In this document: positions 28,110 through 36,966 of the stretch, in pieces
Layout of the letters: each line of letters opens with the position of its first letter
How positions within the stretch are numbered: the stretch's first letter is position 1
Assembly (NCBI GenBank): GCA_020847175.1
Contig: JADLCM010000019.1
Location: forward strand, 1 to 64,000
Reading direction: 5' to 3'
DNA: 64,000 nt
DNA from: Phycisphaerales bacterium
GTDB taxonomy: Bacteria > Planctomycetota > Phycisphaerae > Phycisphaerales > UBA1924
The notes under the pieces: model-generated
What the model was told of the DNA's origin: nothing
Databases searched by the model: none
The model's input: the letters and a program-made list of their open reading frames with translations, nothing else
Program-made: the position numbers and the translations under genes

Positions 28110-30233
28110 ATGCGTCTTACGTTGTTCGTGTGCTGCATGTCGGTTCTCGCCTCTTGCGCGGGCAAGGGGCCCGTGGCCGAGGAGCCCGCCGCGCCCCCCG
28201 CACCGACCGAGCCGGTCGCCCGGGTGGACCCCGAGGTGGAGCACTTCCGCACCCCCGGCCCGCGCGCCCAGGAGACTATTTTTTCGCCCCTCCCCTGGCG
28301 CGAGGCGAGCGAGGAGCGGCTCGCCTCCGGCGTGCCCGGGCCCGCGTACTGGCAGAACCGCGCGGACTACGTCATCCATGCAGCCCTCGATGAAACCGCG
28401 AACCGGATCACCGGGCGCGAGCGCCTGACGTACACCAACAACTCACCCCATACGCTTGACTACATCTGGATCAACCTCGAACAGAACCTCTTCAACCCCG
28501 AGAGCAAGGGCGCCCGTCTCACCCGCCCCGGCGCCCGCTTCGGCAACCGCGACGGGCACGAGGGGGGATTCGAGCTCGGCCCGGTGCGCCGGGTCGATCC
28601 GCACACGGTGCCCTCCCCGGGCGACGAGCCGGCGCCGCAGGGCGCGGCGGGCGCGCCCCCGATCGTCGCGGGCATGAGGCCTCACCAGCCCGAAGGCGAG
28701 GCGCTCTCCTGGCATGTCTTTGACACCGTGGCTCGCCTCGACCTCAACCCGCCCCTCGCCCCCGGGCAGGTGCTCACGCTCGACCTCGAGTTCGCCTACG
28801 TGGTCCCGGACTACGGCTCCGACCGCACCGGCATCGAGGCCGCCGCTGCGGGCAAGATCTTTGAGATCGCGCAGTGGTTCCCCGCGGTGTGCAAGTATGA
28901 CGATGTCCACGGCTGGAACCATCTGCCCTATCTCGGCCAGGGCGAGTTCTACACCGACTTCGGCGACTTCGAGGTGAGCCTCACCGTGCCCCGGAGCCAC
29001 CTTGTCGCGGCCCCGGGCGTGCTGCTCAACCCCGAGGAGGTGCTCACCCCCGCGCAGCGCGAACGCCTGGAGCAGGCCCGCGCCTCGAAAGACACCGTGA
29101 TGATCCGCACGCCCGAGGAGGTCGCAGACCCCGCCTCGCGCCCCGCCGGCGAGGGGCCCCTCACCTGGCGCTTTGAGGCGGAGAACATCCGCACGTTTGC
29201 GTGGGCGAGCAGCGCGTCCTTCATCTGGGACGCCGCCGCGGTCCAGGGCTCGCACGCCCACACCCTGGCGCAGTCGATGTACCCCGCCGAGGCGCTGCCC
29301 GCCTGGAGCGAGTCCACCGAAATGCTCCGTTGGTCCATCGAGCACTACAGCACCATGTGGTTCGAGTACCCCTACCCCGTGGCGACGAACGTGAGCGGCG
29401 TGGTGGGCGGCATGGAATACCCGCAGATCATCTTCTGCCGCGGACGGGGTGAGCGGCGCGGGCTCTTCGGCGTCACCACGCACGAGATCGGGCACAACTG
29501 GTTCCCGATGATCGTCGCCACCGACGAGCGCCGCTACCCGTGGATGGACGAGGGGTTCAACACGTTCATCAACTACTACTCGAACCAGGGCTTCTTTCCG
29601 GGCAACGAGCCCGGCCGGGGCGGGGCGCGGGCCTTCGCGGGCGGCATGCTCCGCCCCATGGCCCAGCCGCTGATGACCTACGCCGACCAGATCCGCGGGC
29701 GGGCCCTCGGCCAGCTCGCGTACGCCAAGACATCCGTGGGCCTCGTCCTGCTCCGCGAGTTCATTCTCGGCCCGGAGCGCTTCGACTTCGCCTTCCGGCG
29801 CTACATCAGCCAGTGGGCCTTCCGGTCGCCCAGGCCCGAGGACTTCTTCCGCACCATGCAGGATGCCACGGGCGAAGACCTGGACTGGTTCTGGCGCGGC
29901 TGGTTCTACGAAACCGCCGTGCTCGACCTTGCCGTCGAGGGCGTGAACTACCCCACCCGGCGCTCGGGCCAACCCACCGGGCTGGTTGAGGTCACCTTCC
30001 TCTGCAACCGCGACCTCGTCATGCCCATCGAGTTCGAGGTCTCCTACACCGACGGCAGCACCGAGAGGCGACGCATCCCCGTCGAGTGCTGGTTCAACAC
30101 CACGCGATGGACAACGCAGTGGCCCATCGGCGACAAGCGCATCGCGCGCGTCGAACTCGACCCCCGGGGCCTCACCCCCGATGTAGATCCGCTCAACGAC
30201 ACCTGGAATGCCCCCGTGGAGAACGCGCCATGA
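28110..30233 (+). CDS. M1-family metallopeptidase, lipoprotein
   Basis: 707 residues from ATG 28110 (GGAG seven bases upstream). The lipoprotein signal ends in LASC (Cys near residue 15). The M1 (gluzincin) core has GGMEYPQI, the equivalent of the GAMEN exopeptidase loop, and HEIGHNWFPMI with the distal zinc Glu in WMDEGFNTF (His458, Glu459, His462, Glu481 by count). The layout suits an aminopeptidase-like enzyme outside the cytoplasm. The Glu/Asn change in the GAMEN-like loop resembles other bacterial M1 proteins with unknown substrates. Its stop overlaps the start of the cyclophilin gene (ATGA), so the two are co-translated. Confidence 0.92.
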   Translation: MRLTLFVCCMSVLASCAGKGPVAEEPAAPPAPTEPVARVDPEVEHFRTPGPRAQETIFSPLPWREASEERLASGVPGPAYWQNRADYVIHAALDETANRITGRERLTYTNNSPHTLDYIWINLEQNLFNPESKGARLTRPGARFGNRDGHEGGFELGPVRRVDPHTVPSPGDEPAPQGAAGAPPIVAGMRPHQPEGEALSWHVFDTVARLDLNPPLAPGQVLTLDLEFAYVVPDYGSDRTGIEAAAAGKIFEIAQWFPAVCKYDDVHGWNHLPYLGQGEFYTDFGDFEVSLTVPRSHLVAAPGVLLNPEEVLTPAQRERLEQARASKDTVMIRTPEEVADPASRPAGEGPLTWRFEAENIRTFAWASSASFIWDAAAVQGSHAHTLAQSMYPAEALPAWSESTEMLRWSIEHYSTMWFEYPYPVATNVSGVVGGMEYPQIIFCRGRGERRGLFGVTTHEIGHNWFPMIVATDERRYPWMDEGFNTFINYYSNQGFFPGNEPGRGGARAFAGGMLRPMAQPLMTYADQIRGRALGQLAYAKTSVGLVLLREFILGPERFDFAFRRYISQWAFRSPRPEDFFRTMQDATGEDLDWFWRGWFYETAVLDLAVEGVNYPTRRSGQPTGLVEVTFLCNRDLVMPIEFEVSYTDGSTERRRIPVECWFNTTRWTTQWPIGDKRIARVELDPRGLTPDVDPLNDTWNAPVENAP

Positions 30234-30847
30234 CCACCCTCGTCGCCGTGCGCCGCTGGCTCGGGCTCGCCCTCGGCATGCTCGTCTTCTCGGGGTGCGC
30301 CGCGCAGCGACCGGCCCACACCCGCGTCCTCTTCGACACGTCGATGGGCGCGATCGAGATTGAACTCGACGAAGCCCGTGCCCCCGTCACCGTCGCCAAC
30401 TTCCTCTCCTACGTCGATCGCGGCGCCTTCGACGGCACCATCTTTCACCGCTGCGTGCCCGGCTTTGTCGTCCAGGGCGGAGGACACGAGCCCGATCTCA
30501 CCGAACGCGCCAAGACCGAGGGCGGGGGCGAGGACAAGGATCCTCGCATCCTCAACGAGTGGACCAACGGCCTCAAGAACGTGCGGGGCAGCGTGGGCAT
30601 GGCACGCGAAACCGAGCCCGATTCCGCCACCCGGCAGTTCTATTTCAACCTCAGCGACAACGCGCGCCTCGACCTGCCCCGCGAAGTGAGCGGCAACGCC
30701 GGGTACTGCGTCTTCGCGCACGTCATCAAGGGCATGGACGTGATCGACGCCATGGCCGCGGTGCGCACCAAGAGCGTGCCCGCGCTCGAGATGGAGAACA
30801 TCCCCGTCGAACCGATCGTGCTTCGCACCGCGCGCCGGGTGCCGTAG
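30230..30847 (+). CDS. Cyclophilin-type peptidyl-prolyl isomerase, lipoprotein
   Basis: 205 residues. The signal peptide ends in the lipobox FSGC (Cys near 23). The cyclophilin fold follows: FDTSMGAIEIELDEARAPVT, then FHRCVPGFVVQGG, RGSVGMARE, and FVFAH-equivalent YCVFAHVIKGMDV. The catalytic Arg lies in FHRCVPG. It catalyses cis-trans isomerisation of prolyl bonds and probably helps fold exported proteins. ATG 30230 overlaps the stop of the M1 peptidase gene; the coupled pair puts a protease and a foldase in the same extracytoplasmic compartment. Confidence 0.93.
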   Translation: MTTLVAVRRWLGLALGMLVFSGCAAQRPAHTRVLFDTSMGAIEIELDEARAPVTVANFLSYVDRGAFDGTIFHRCVPGFVVQGGGHEPDLTERAKTEGGGEDKDPRILNEWTNGLKNVRGSVGMARETEPDSATRQFYFNLSDNARLDLPREVSGNAGYCVFAHVIKGMDVIDAMAAVRTKSVPALEMENIPVEPIVLRTARRVP

Positions 30848-30968
30848 CACCCCTCCCGCGTGTCGACGCACCCCAGGCCCCGTCACTGCCGGACCAACCC
30901 AAGGGACGATTTCGCCCCAGAAACCCCCGGTCTGGTTTCAGCAATTCTGCTTTGGTCGCGCGTGCAAT

Positions 30969-30983
30969 ACCAGATAATCTGGT
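30969..30983. promoter_or_regulatory. 15-bp palindrome (operator candidate) upstream of a secreted-protein gene
   Basis: ACCAGAT-A-ATCTGGT is a perfect inverted repeat, seven bases each side, 45 bases before the ATG at 31028. Its centre includes GATAAT, a near-consensus -10 box, with TTTGGT about 16 bases upstream as a weak -35 box. A repressor bound here would block the promoter. Confidence 0.45.
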
Positions 30984-31027
30984 GCAGAGGAGCGTGTGCG
31001 CCTCGGTACAGACAGAAGGAGTGAATC

Positions 31028-31882
31028 ATGTCTCGAACCCCCCTCGCGCTTGTTCTGCTCGCCGCCGCATCTCCCTTCGCCCTCGGCCAGGAGTTGTGGC
31101 GTCAGAACCCGTTCAACACGTGCGGGGGATATTCGTCGCAGGACGCGCGGAACCTCGGCGGCCTCGGCTGGTTCAGCGAAGTGGCCGAAGACTTCCAGGC
31201 GCAGGCCGATTGGCGCATCGGGAGCATCGAGTTCTGGGGCGGGTATTGCACCCCGGACAACGCACGCGGCAACACCCAGTCCTTCGTCATCCGCTTTTAC
31301 ACCGACAACGGCAACATCCCCGGCACCGAGATCTACGAGGCCGAAGTCACCACCTTCACCGAAGACCTGTACTACACCATCCCCGGCCCCGACCTCGCCG
31401 GGTATCACTACACGCTTGACCTTCCCCTTCCGTTCGAGACCGGGGCGGCGGGCGAGTTCTGGATCAGCATCGTCGCCGTGCTCGATCGCGGCGGCACGTC
31501 CAGTGAACCCCAGTGGGGCTGGGCCGAGTCATTCGAGGACTACGGCAGCATCATGGCGAGCTGGTTCTTCGACCCCCACAACTTCCAGCCGAACCTGAAC
31601 AACGCGGAGATGGCCTTCGTGCTCCACGCGGCGGACGACACCTGCGCCGCCGACCTCAGCGGGAGCAGCGACCCGAATGACCCCTCCTACGGCGTGCCCG
31701 ACGGCAGCGCCGATTCGGCTGACTTCTTCTACTACCTCGATCAGTTCGTCGCCGGCAACCTCGCCGAGGCGGACCTCACGGGCAGCAGCGACCCCAACGA
31801 TCCTGCGTACGGCGTCCCCGACGGGCTCATCGACGCCGCCGACTTCTTCTACTACCTCGACCTCTTCGTGCAGGGGTGCTGA
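31028..31882 (+). CDS. Secreted protein with dockerin-like GC tail
   Basis: 284 residues. A clear signal peptide (MSRTPLALVLLAAASPFALG, likely cut before QELW). Residues about 25-200 form a beta-rich domain with many aromatics (FWGGYCTPDNARGNTQSFVI; VIRFYTDNGNIPGTEIYEAE), of the carbohydrate- or surface-binding look, but not a family I can name. The tail has two dockerin-like units, GSSDPNDPSYGVPDGSADSA and GSSDPNDPAYGVPDGLIDAA, each followed by DFFYYLD, ending FVQGC. AGAAGGAG precedes the ATG. Followed by a plus-strand terminator and preceded by a palindrome, so probably a single-gene regulated unit. Confidence 0.88.
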   Translation: MSRTPLALVLLAAASPFALGQELWRQNPFNTCGGYSSQDARNLGGLGWFSEVAEDFQAQADWRIGSIEFWGGYCTPDNARGNTQSFVIRFYTDNGNIPGTEIYEAEVTTFTEDLYYTIPGPDLAGYHYTLDLPLPFETGAAGEFWISIVAVLDRGGTSSEPQWGWAESFEDYGSIMASWFFDPHNFQPNLNNAEMAFVLHAADDTCAADLSGSSDPNDPSYGVPDGSADSADFFYYLDQFVAGNLAEADLTGSSDPNDPAYGVPDGLIDAADFFYYLDLFVQGC

Positions 31883-31987
31883 AGCCGCCGGTGAAGGAGC
31901 ACCACATCGCGGCCTGAAGGGAGTTTTGGCGTGCGCCCCTCCCCCCTGCGCGCACCGCGCGCGGCAAGGCACGTGAATCGCACCTGA

Positions 31988-32025
31988 CGAAGCCGCGCCC
32001 GCGGGGGTGCGGCTTCGCCCTTTAT
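31988..32025 (+). terminator. Rho-independent terminator
   Basis: CGAAGCCGC ... GCGGCTTCG, a nine-pair stem with a 12-base loop, followed by CCCTTTAT on the plus strand. It lies 105 bp behind the dockerin-tailed gene and reaches the convergent stop of the M29 peptidase gene, which it may also serve. Confidence 0.7.
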
Positions 32026-33176
32026 CGTCCCGGCCAGTCCGCGAAGACGAACGCCCCGTCGCGCTGGATGACCTCGCCGTCGGCCTCGATCACGCCGCCG
32101 GGGCGCGCCGTGCCCGGACGCATCTCGCACACCATGTCCCAGTGCAGGCCCGACTCGTTGGTGCTGCCGCTCTCGGGGTACCCCGCCCCGACGGCCGCGT
32201 GGAAGGTGCCGCCGATCTTCTCGTCAAAGAGCGTGTTGCGGGAGAACTCCTGGATCTGGTAGTTGGTGCCGATGGCGATCTCGCCGAGTGCGCGTGCCCC
32301 TTCATCCTGGTCCAGCATCTTGATGAGAAACTCCTCGCCCTTGGCCGCGCTCGCGTCGACCACGCGCCCGCCCCTGAAGGCGAGGCGGATGCCGTGCGCC
32401 TCACGCCCCTGGTAGACGCCCGGGTAGGTGTAGTTGACGTGCCCTTCGACGCCCTGCGGGCCGGTGAAGACCTCGCCGTCGGGGAAGTTCTCTGTGCCCG
32501 CGCAGTTGATCCAGATCGCCCGCGCCGGGTCCACGTTGACGCGCAGGTCGGTGCCGTCGTGCCCGTCGTGGGGCGGCACGAAGAACCGCAGCTCGCGCCG
32601 CTTCGAGAGATACTCGCAGACGCGCTGCTGGCGCTCGTGCACGGCGCGCCACGCGCTCACGGGGTCGGGCAGGTGCAGCAGCCCCGCGCGAAAGACGAAG
32701 TCTTCATACTGTGACAGGCTCATCTCGGCATCCTGCGCCGAGGCCTGCGTCGGAAACTGCGTGCCCACCCAGCGCAGCTCGCCCCTGGCCGTGCGATCAA
32801 AGTACACCTTGGTGATGGGCTTGCGGGACGCCTGGCGGAGCGCCTGCCGGGCGGGGTCCATCCGCGACCGGGAGCGCGTGTTCACCTCGGCCCAGAGGTT
32901 GATCGTCACATCAATCGTCTTGACCGTGAACTCCATCACCGGCTGGACATGCGTGAGCTGGTCCGCCGATCCGTGCCTCAGCATGATCTCTTCCAGGCCG
33001 TCGCTCGTCGCCTGGTAGTACGGGTGCCCGCCCGCCCTGAGCACCGCCGCGTAGATCGCCTCCACCAGGGCCATCCCCGCGGGCTCGCTCACGATCCGCA
33101 CGACCTGGCCCGGGCGCACCTTCGTCGAATAGTTCACCAGGACATCGGCGAGTCGGTCAAGACGCGGGTCATGCAT
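32022..33176 (-). CDS. M29-family aminopeptidase
   Basis: 384 residues, cytoplasmic. Resembles thermophilic aminopeptidases (AmpS/PepS, AmpT): the N-terminal LADVLVNYSTKVRPGQVV, then NFPDGEVFTGP with metal-binding Glu, and the C-terminal block IGTNYQIQEFSRNTLFDEK followed by IGGTFHAAVGAGYP and NESGLHWDMV, which supply Glu, His and Asp ligands of a two-metal centre. It releases N-terminal residues from peptides. ATG 33176 has AAGGAG a few bases before it. Downstream of infA on the same strand, 184 bp away, with its own possible -10 box. Confidence 0.93.
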   Translation of the reverse strand: MHDPRLDRLADVLVNYSTKVRPGQVVRIVSEPAGMALVEAIYAAVLRAGGHPYYQATSDGLEEIMLRHGSADQLTHVQPVMEFTVKTIDVTINLWAEVNTRSRSRMDPARQALRQASRKPITKVYFDRTARGELRWVGTQFPTQASAQDAEMSLSQYEDFVFRAGLLHLPDPVSAWRAVHERQQRVCEYLSKRRELRFFVPPHDGHDGTDLRVNVDPARAIWINCAGTENFPDGEVFTGPQGVEGHVNYTYPGVYQGREAHGIRLAFRGGRVVDASAAKGEEFLIKMLDQDEGARALGEIAIGTNYQIQEFSRNTLFDEKIGGTFHAAVGAGYPESGSTNESGLHWDMVCEMRPGTARPGGVIEADGEVIQRDGAFVFADWPGR

Positions 33177-33202
33177 GGTGGGCTCCTTCGCGGGTCCGCA
33201 CG

Positions 33203-33208
33203 AGCCTA
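33203..33208 (-). promoter_or_regulatory. Possible -10 box TAGGCT for the M29 peptidase gene
   Basis: TAGGCT on the minus strand, 27 bases upstream of the start at 33176. Directly beside it (33211-33228) is a perfect GC palindrome, CCCGGCGC-GT-GCGCCGGG, which could be the end hairpin of infA or an operator. Confidence 0.3.
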
Positions 33209-33360
33209 TCCCCGGCGCGTGCGCCGGGTTGCGGGCCGCGCCCGATCTGCACTCGGCGGAGTCGTGCTCGGCGTCGGGCGGCCCCCGGGCGCCCGCCGGC
33301 GCGCAGCGCGACGAGAAGCCGGGGCGCGAGCCCCGCCCTTTGCCGCAATCTCAACGCAAA

Positions 33361-33588
33361 TCAGCGCCCGCGGAAGGTGATGCGGCCCTTGGTCAGGTCG
33401 TACGGGCTCATCTCGACCGTGACGGTGTCGCCGGGAAGAATGCGGATGTAGTTCTTGCGCATCTTGCCCGAGACATACGCCAAGATTTCGGTCTTCTGCT
33501 CGTTGGGAAGCTGGACCTTGAACATCGCGTTGGGAAGGGCCTCGATGACCTTGGCCTCCATCGTGAACTTTTCGTCCTGCTTCGCCAT
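33361..33588 (-). CDS. infA: Translation initiation factor IF-1
   Basis: 75 residues, an OB-fold protein that binds the ribosomal A site during initiation. The sequence [20 protein letters not shown] ... [20 protein letters not shown] is typical, with the family's usual length of 71-75. I chose ATG 33588 because AGGGAG stands seven bases before it; a nearby upstream ATG would add MSQGSS. In many bacteria infA sits in a ribosomal protein operon next to rpmJ or adk; here it stands alone between unrelated genes. Confidence 0.96.
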   Translation of the reverse strand: MAKQDEKFTMEAKVIEALPNAMFKVQLPNEQKTEILAYVSGKMRKNYIRILPGDTVTVEMSPYDLTKGRITFRGR

Positions 33589-33738
33589 TGAACTCCCTTG
33601 GGACAAGCCGCGCCGGGCCCACCCGGGCCTCGCTCTCCACCTCACCGCGCGGCACGACCGACTCGGCCCCGAGGCGGGCCAATCGTAGCCCGCCCGCAGC
33701 CTCGCGCCGGGCTCGCCCGCGCCCGGCAAACCGCTGCC

Positions 33739-34536
33739 CTACGACGGTCCTGGGCCCTCGCCGAGCAACCACCGCACCGCCCGTGCCCTGGACATGGCGT
33801 TCAGGGCCACGTCCTCGGCCTCATCCCCGGCGAGCGCACCGTACTCCGACCCTTCTACGACGATGTCGCCGTCCTGGACGGGCATGTCCAGTTCCGCCGC
33901 ACGCGCGAGCACCTCCGCCCGCGCCTCCGCCAGGATGTCGGCCTCGGGGCGGGCGTGCGACCCCGCCCGGACCTGCTCGCGGTAAACGCACAGGGTCTCA
34001 TCGGCTCGCTGCAGGATGAGGTGGAGCTCGGCGCTGACCCGGCGCAGGACCTCCTCCGCGCGCATGCGCGGCGTCATCTCGCCCGCGTTGATCCGCCGGA
34101 TGGCCTCGGCGGTGACCTCGGCCTCCACGCCCGGCCGAAGCGGGGGCATCGCGTCGATGGCCCCGACCGCCCACAGCAGCAGGCCGAGCGATTCCTGCTG
34201 CGACTCCATCAGGTCGAAGTCCTCTTCGGCCCAGCCGCCGAGCACTTCGCGCATGGCGCGGCAGAAGGGCACGCTGAGCGCTGCGGCCCCGTTCGGGACC
34301 GCGCCGTTGAACGCCTCCAGAATCGTCCAGTATTCCTCCTGCCTCTCCACGACGGCGGCCTTGCGCGCCGCCTTCTTCTTCGGCGGGGGCGACTCCTCCC
34401 ACGCGTCCAGGATTTCGAGCTCCAGCGAGCCTCGGCTGCAATACAGGCTGGAGAGGCCGATCATCCTGATGACTTCATCCAGCGTCGGCGCCGGGGCGCG
34501 GTGGTCGCACCCTTCGGTGCATTCGTGGTCGTGCAT
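33739..34536 (-). CDS. Conserved hypothetical protein, DUF4272-like
   Basis: 265 residues. The N-terminus is His/Cys-rich (MHDHECTEGCDHRAP). The body is helical and has the DUF4272-type pieces RALVL/L...LLLWAVGAIDAMPPL and a C-terminal AMSRARAVRWLLGEG. A lysine-rich loop (PPPKKKAARKAA) breaks the N-terminal half. No catalytic motif, signal peptide or membrane span. The family has no firmly known role. The family match is by eye and uncertain. TACGAT at 34566-34571 upstream may be its promoter. Confidence 0.7.
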   Translation of the reverse strand: MHDHECTEGCDHRAPAPTLDEVIRMIGLSSLYCSRGSLELEILDAWEESPPPKKKAARKAAVVERQEEYWTILEAFNGAVPNGAAALSVPFCRAMREVLGGWAEEDFDLMESQQESLGLLLWAVGAIDAMPPLRPGVEAEVTAEAIRRINAGEMTPRMRAEEVLRRVSAELHLILQRADETLCVYREQVRAGSHARPEADILAEARAEVLARAAELDMPVQDGDIVVEGSEYGALAGDEAEDVALNAMSRARAVRWLLGEGPGPS

Positions 34537-34565
34537 GGCCGGCTCCCGGGCGAGGCGTGGGCGGC

Positions 34566-34571
34566 ATCGTA
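34566..34571 (-). promoter_or_regulatory. Possible -10 box TACGAT
   Basis: TACGAT on the minus strand, 29 bases upstream of the start at 34536. It has the same sequence and distance class as the box before the TPR gene at 21028. Confidence 0.3.
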
Positions 34572-34574
34572 CGG

Positions 34575-35750
34575 TCAGCCGCGCGCGAGCGCATCGGCGA
34601 TCGCGCCCCGCATGCGCTGGTCGAACCGCTCCTCGCTGAACCGCAGGGCCGCCGCACGCGCGGCGTCCGGCCGGGTCTGCGTCGCGCGCGCGGCCCGGAC
34701 AATCGCGCCGGGCTCCGGCTCATCGAACATCGCGCCGGTGTCGCCGTGCGCGAGAATCTCCGCCGCCCCGCCCGCGCGGCGCGCCACCACCGGCGCCCCG
34801 CAGGCGAGGGCCTCGACGAGCGCAATGCCGAAGTCTTCAACCTGCGGAAAGACGAAGAGCCCGCAGCGCCGAAAGAGATCGCGCAGCCTCTCGTCGCTCA
34901 CCCGGCCGAGGAATGTCACGTGGCCGCCGGCGGCGCGCTCCAGCCGGCGGCGCATCGACCCCTCACCCGCCACGATGAGCGGCGCTCCGGCCCGGCGCGC
35001 CGCCTCGATGACGAGTTCCGCCCGCTTGTACGGCTCAAGCGCCCCCGCGACGAGCCAGAAACCCTCCCGCGCAACGCCCGCGTCGGGGGTGAAGAACCCC
35101 GTGCGCACCGGGGGGTGGACCACCTCGCTCTCGCGCCCGTAGCACCGGCGTATCTCCTCCCGCGTGTGCGCGGAGTTCGCGATGAACTGCGTCACCCGCG
35201 AGGCCGACGCGGCATCCCAGCGGCGCAGCCTTGCCCCGAACACGCCAAGCCCGGCCCGCATCGCGGGCCCCCCCGCGCGGGCGTATTCGTCCGCCTGCGA
35301 CCAGAGATACCGCGGGGGCGAGTGGCAGTAGCACAGGTGCGCCACGCCCGCCGGCGCCCGCACGCCCTTGATGAGCCCGGACGAACTCGAAAGGAGCAGG
35401 TCGATCGGTTCGCGCTCGTGCGCCCGCGCCAGCGCGCCTGAGAGTTCCGCCGCCCCGCGCGGGTACAGGGGCAGCAGCCAGCGCCGCGCCCGGGCGGGTG
35501 CCCGCGACAGCCCGCTCAGCGTCACCGGCCACTGCGAGAGCGTCTCCGTCAGCGGCGTCCGCCCGCCGAAGAGGGAATAGAGGCCCGCCGGCGCGTGTTC
35601 GCGAGCGATCAGGCCCGCGATGCGGTCGAGCACGCGCTCCCCGCCGCGCATCCCCACCAGCCAGTCATGGGCGAGGGCGATGCGCGCCGGGCGCTGAGCC
35701 TCGACGCGCACCGGCGCGCGGACCGGGGCGGCTTGACGCGGGTCTACCAT
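34575..35750 (-). CDS. Glycosyltransferase family 4 protein (GT-B fold)
   Basis: 391 residues from ATG 35750 (MVDPRQAA). The N-terminal half begins ARIALAHDWLVGMRGGERVL, with HLCYCHSPPRYLWSQADEY typical of mannosyl/rhamnosyl-type transferases. The C-terminal half has the nucleotide-sugar site: LVAGALEPYKRAELVIEAA and FPQVEDFGIALVEALACGAP (EX7E motif). It transfers a sugar from a nucleotide donor to a lipid or glycan acceptor at the cytoplasmic membrane face; neither is readable. A start 24 bases further upstream would overlap the divergent amidohydrolase gene by two bases. Confidence 0.9.
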   Translation of the reverse strand: MVDPRQAAPVRAPVRVEAQRPARIALAHDWLVGMRGGERVLDRIAGLIAREHAPAGLYSLFGGRTPLTETLSQWPVTLSGLSRAPARARRWLLPLYPRGAAELSGALARAHEREPIDLLLSSSSGLIKGVRAPAGVAHLCYCHSPPRYLWSQADEYARAGGPAMRAGLGVFGARLRRWDAASASRVTQFIANSAHTREEIRRCYGRESEVVHPPVRTGFFTPDAGVAREGFWLVAGALEPYKRAELVIEAARRAGAPLIVAGEGSMRRRLERAAGGHVTFLGRVSDERLRDLFRRCGLFVFPQVEDFGIALVEALACGAPVVARRAGGAAEILAHGDTGAMFDEPEPGAIVRAARATQTRPDAARAAALRFSEERFDQRMRGAIADALARG

Positions 35751-35772
35751 CGCCTCGGAGGGTACGAAGGCC

Positions 35773-36876
35773 ATGATGCAGGCAGCGAACCGGGGCGCCA
35801 ACCTGCTCGGGCTCGATTATCGGGCCGAAGCGTCCCGGCTCGGCCCCCCGGCCGTTCCCATCATCGACATCCACGCCCACATCAACGGCGCCGGCGCGTC
35901 CCGGGTCTATCTCGAGGCGGCGCGGCTCTTCGGCGTCGAGCGCGTCCACACCCAAACTCGCCTCGCCGAGGCGCCGCGCGTGCGCGAGGTGCTGGGCGAT
36001 TTCGCCCGCTTCGTCGCGATCCCCAACTTCGGCGCTCCCGACCGCGCCCGGGCGTGGCGGGCAGGCTTTCTCGACGACATCCGCACCTTTCACCGCGAGT
36101 TCGGGGCCCGGATCGTCAAGTTCTGGTGCGCCCCGCGCATGCGCGAGATGTTTGACCCCGAGCGCGACGCCGACATCGTCAACCTCGACGGCGCCGCGCG
36201 GCGCGAGGCCGCCGACCTCGCGATGAGCCTCGGCATGTCGTTCATGGCCCACGTCGCCGACCCCGACACCTGGTTCGGCACGCGCTACCGCGACGCCTCG
36301 CGCTTTCTGCCCAAGCGCGAGCACTACGCCCCGCTCGAACGCATGGTGGACTGGTACCCCGCGCGATGGATCGCGGCCCACATGGGCGGCTGGCCCGAAG
36401 ACCTTGCCTTCCTCTCCGGCCTGCTCGAGCGGCATCCCAACCTCCACCTCGACACCTCCGCGACCAAGTGGATGGTCCGCGAACTGAGCGCGCACCCGCG
36501 CGAGGAGTTCCTCGCCTTCATGTCACGCTGGCAGGGGCGCGTTCTCTTCGGCTCCGACATCGTGACCACCGACGAGCACCTCACCCCCAAGCCCGAGCCC
36601 TCCAAGACCTTCGCCGCCGATCTCGCCGCCTCTCCCGCCGAGGCCTTCGAGCTCTACGCCAGCCGCTACTGGGCCTTGCGCACGCTCCTCGAAACCACCT
36701 TCGACGGCCCGAGCCCGATCGCCGACCCGGACCTTGCGATGGTGGATCCGTCGCGGTTTGGTCCCGCCAGCGCGCCGCGTCTGCGGGGCAAGTCGCTCCC
36801 AAAGGACCTGCTTGTCTGGATCTATCGCTCCGCCGCGGAACGATCCGACCCCGCATCCACCGGCGCGCGGGGCTGA
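35773..36876 (+). CDS. Amidohydrolase-related TIM-barrel protein
   Basis: 367 residues from ATG 35773; GGAGGG lies about ten bases upstream. Features of the amidohydrolase-2 group: IIDIHAHING (metal-binding HxH), FMAHVADPD, WIAAHMGGWPEDL and the late VLFGSDIVTT with catalytic Asp. This group includes decarboxylases such as ACMSD and various metal-dependent hydrolases acting on ring or carboxylate substrates. The substrate is unknown. Divergent from the glycosyltransferase gene. Confidence 0.87.
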   Translation: MMQAANRGANLLGLDYRAEASRLGPPAVPIIDIHAHINGAGASRVYLEAARLFGVERVHTQTRLAEAPRVREVLGDFARFVAIPNFGAPDRARAWRAGFLDDIRTFHREFGARIVKFWCAPRMREMFDPERDADIVNLDGAARREAADLAMSLGMSFMAHVADPDTWFGTRYRDASRFLPKREHYAPLERMVDWYPARWIAAHMGGWPEDLAFLSGLLERHPNLHLDTSATKWMVRELSAHPREEFLAFMSRWQGRVLFGSDIVTTDEHLTPKPEPSKTFAADLAASPAEAFELYASRYWALRTLLETTFDGPSPIADPDLAMVDPSRFGPASAPRLRGKSLPKDLLVWIYRSAAERSDPASTGARG

Positions 36877-36934
36877 GGCGTGATGCGCCCGCAGATCGCC
36901 CGAGGTCGCGCGCCGCGGCGCACCCGCGCGCCCG

Positions 36935-36940
36935 TATCAT
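36935..36940 (+). promoter_or_regulatory. Possible -10 box TATCAT
   Basis: TATCAT in the context CGTATCATGGA, 26 bases before ATG 36967. The same ten-base context occurs at 44220-44229 upstream of the export cassette. No -35 box is clear. Confidence 0.35.
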
Positions 36941-36966
36941 GGACCTGCGGCGGCGCGCCGTGATCG

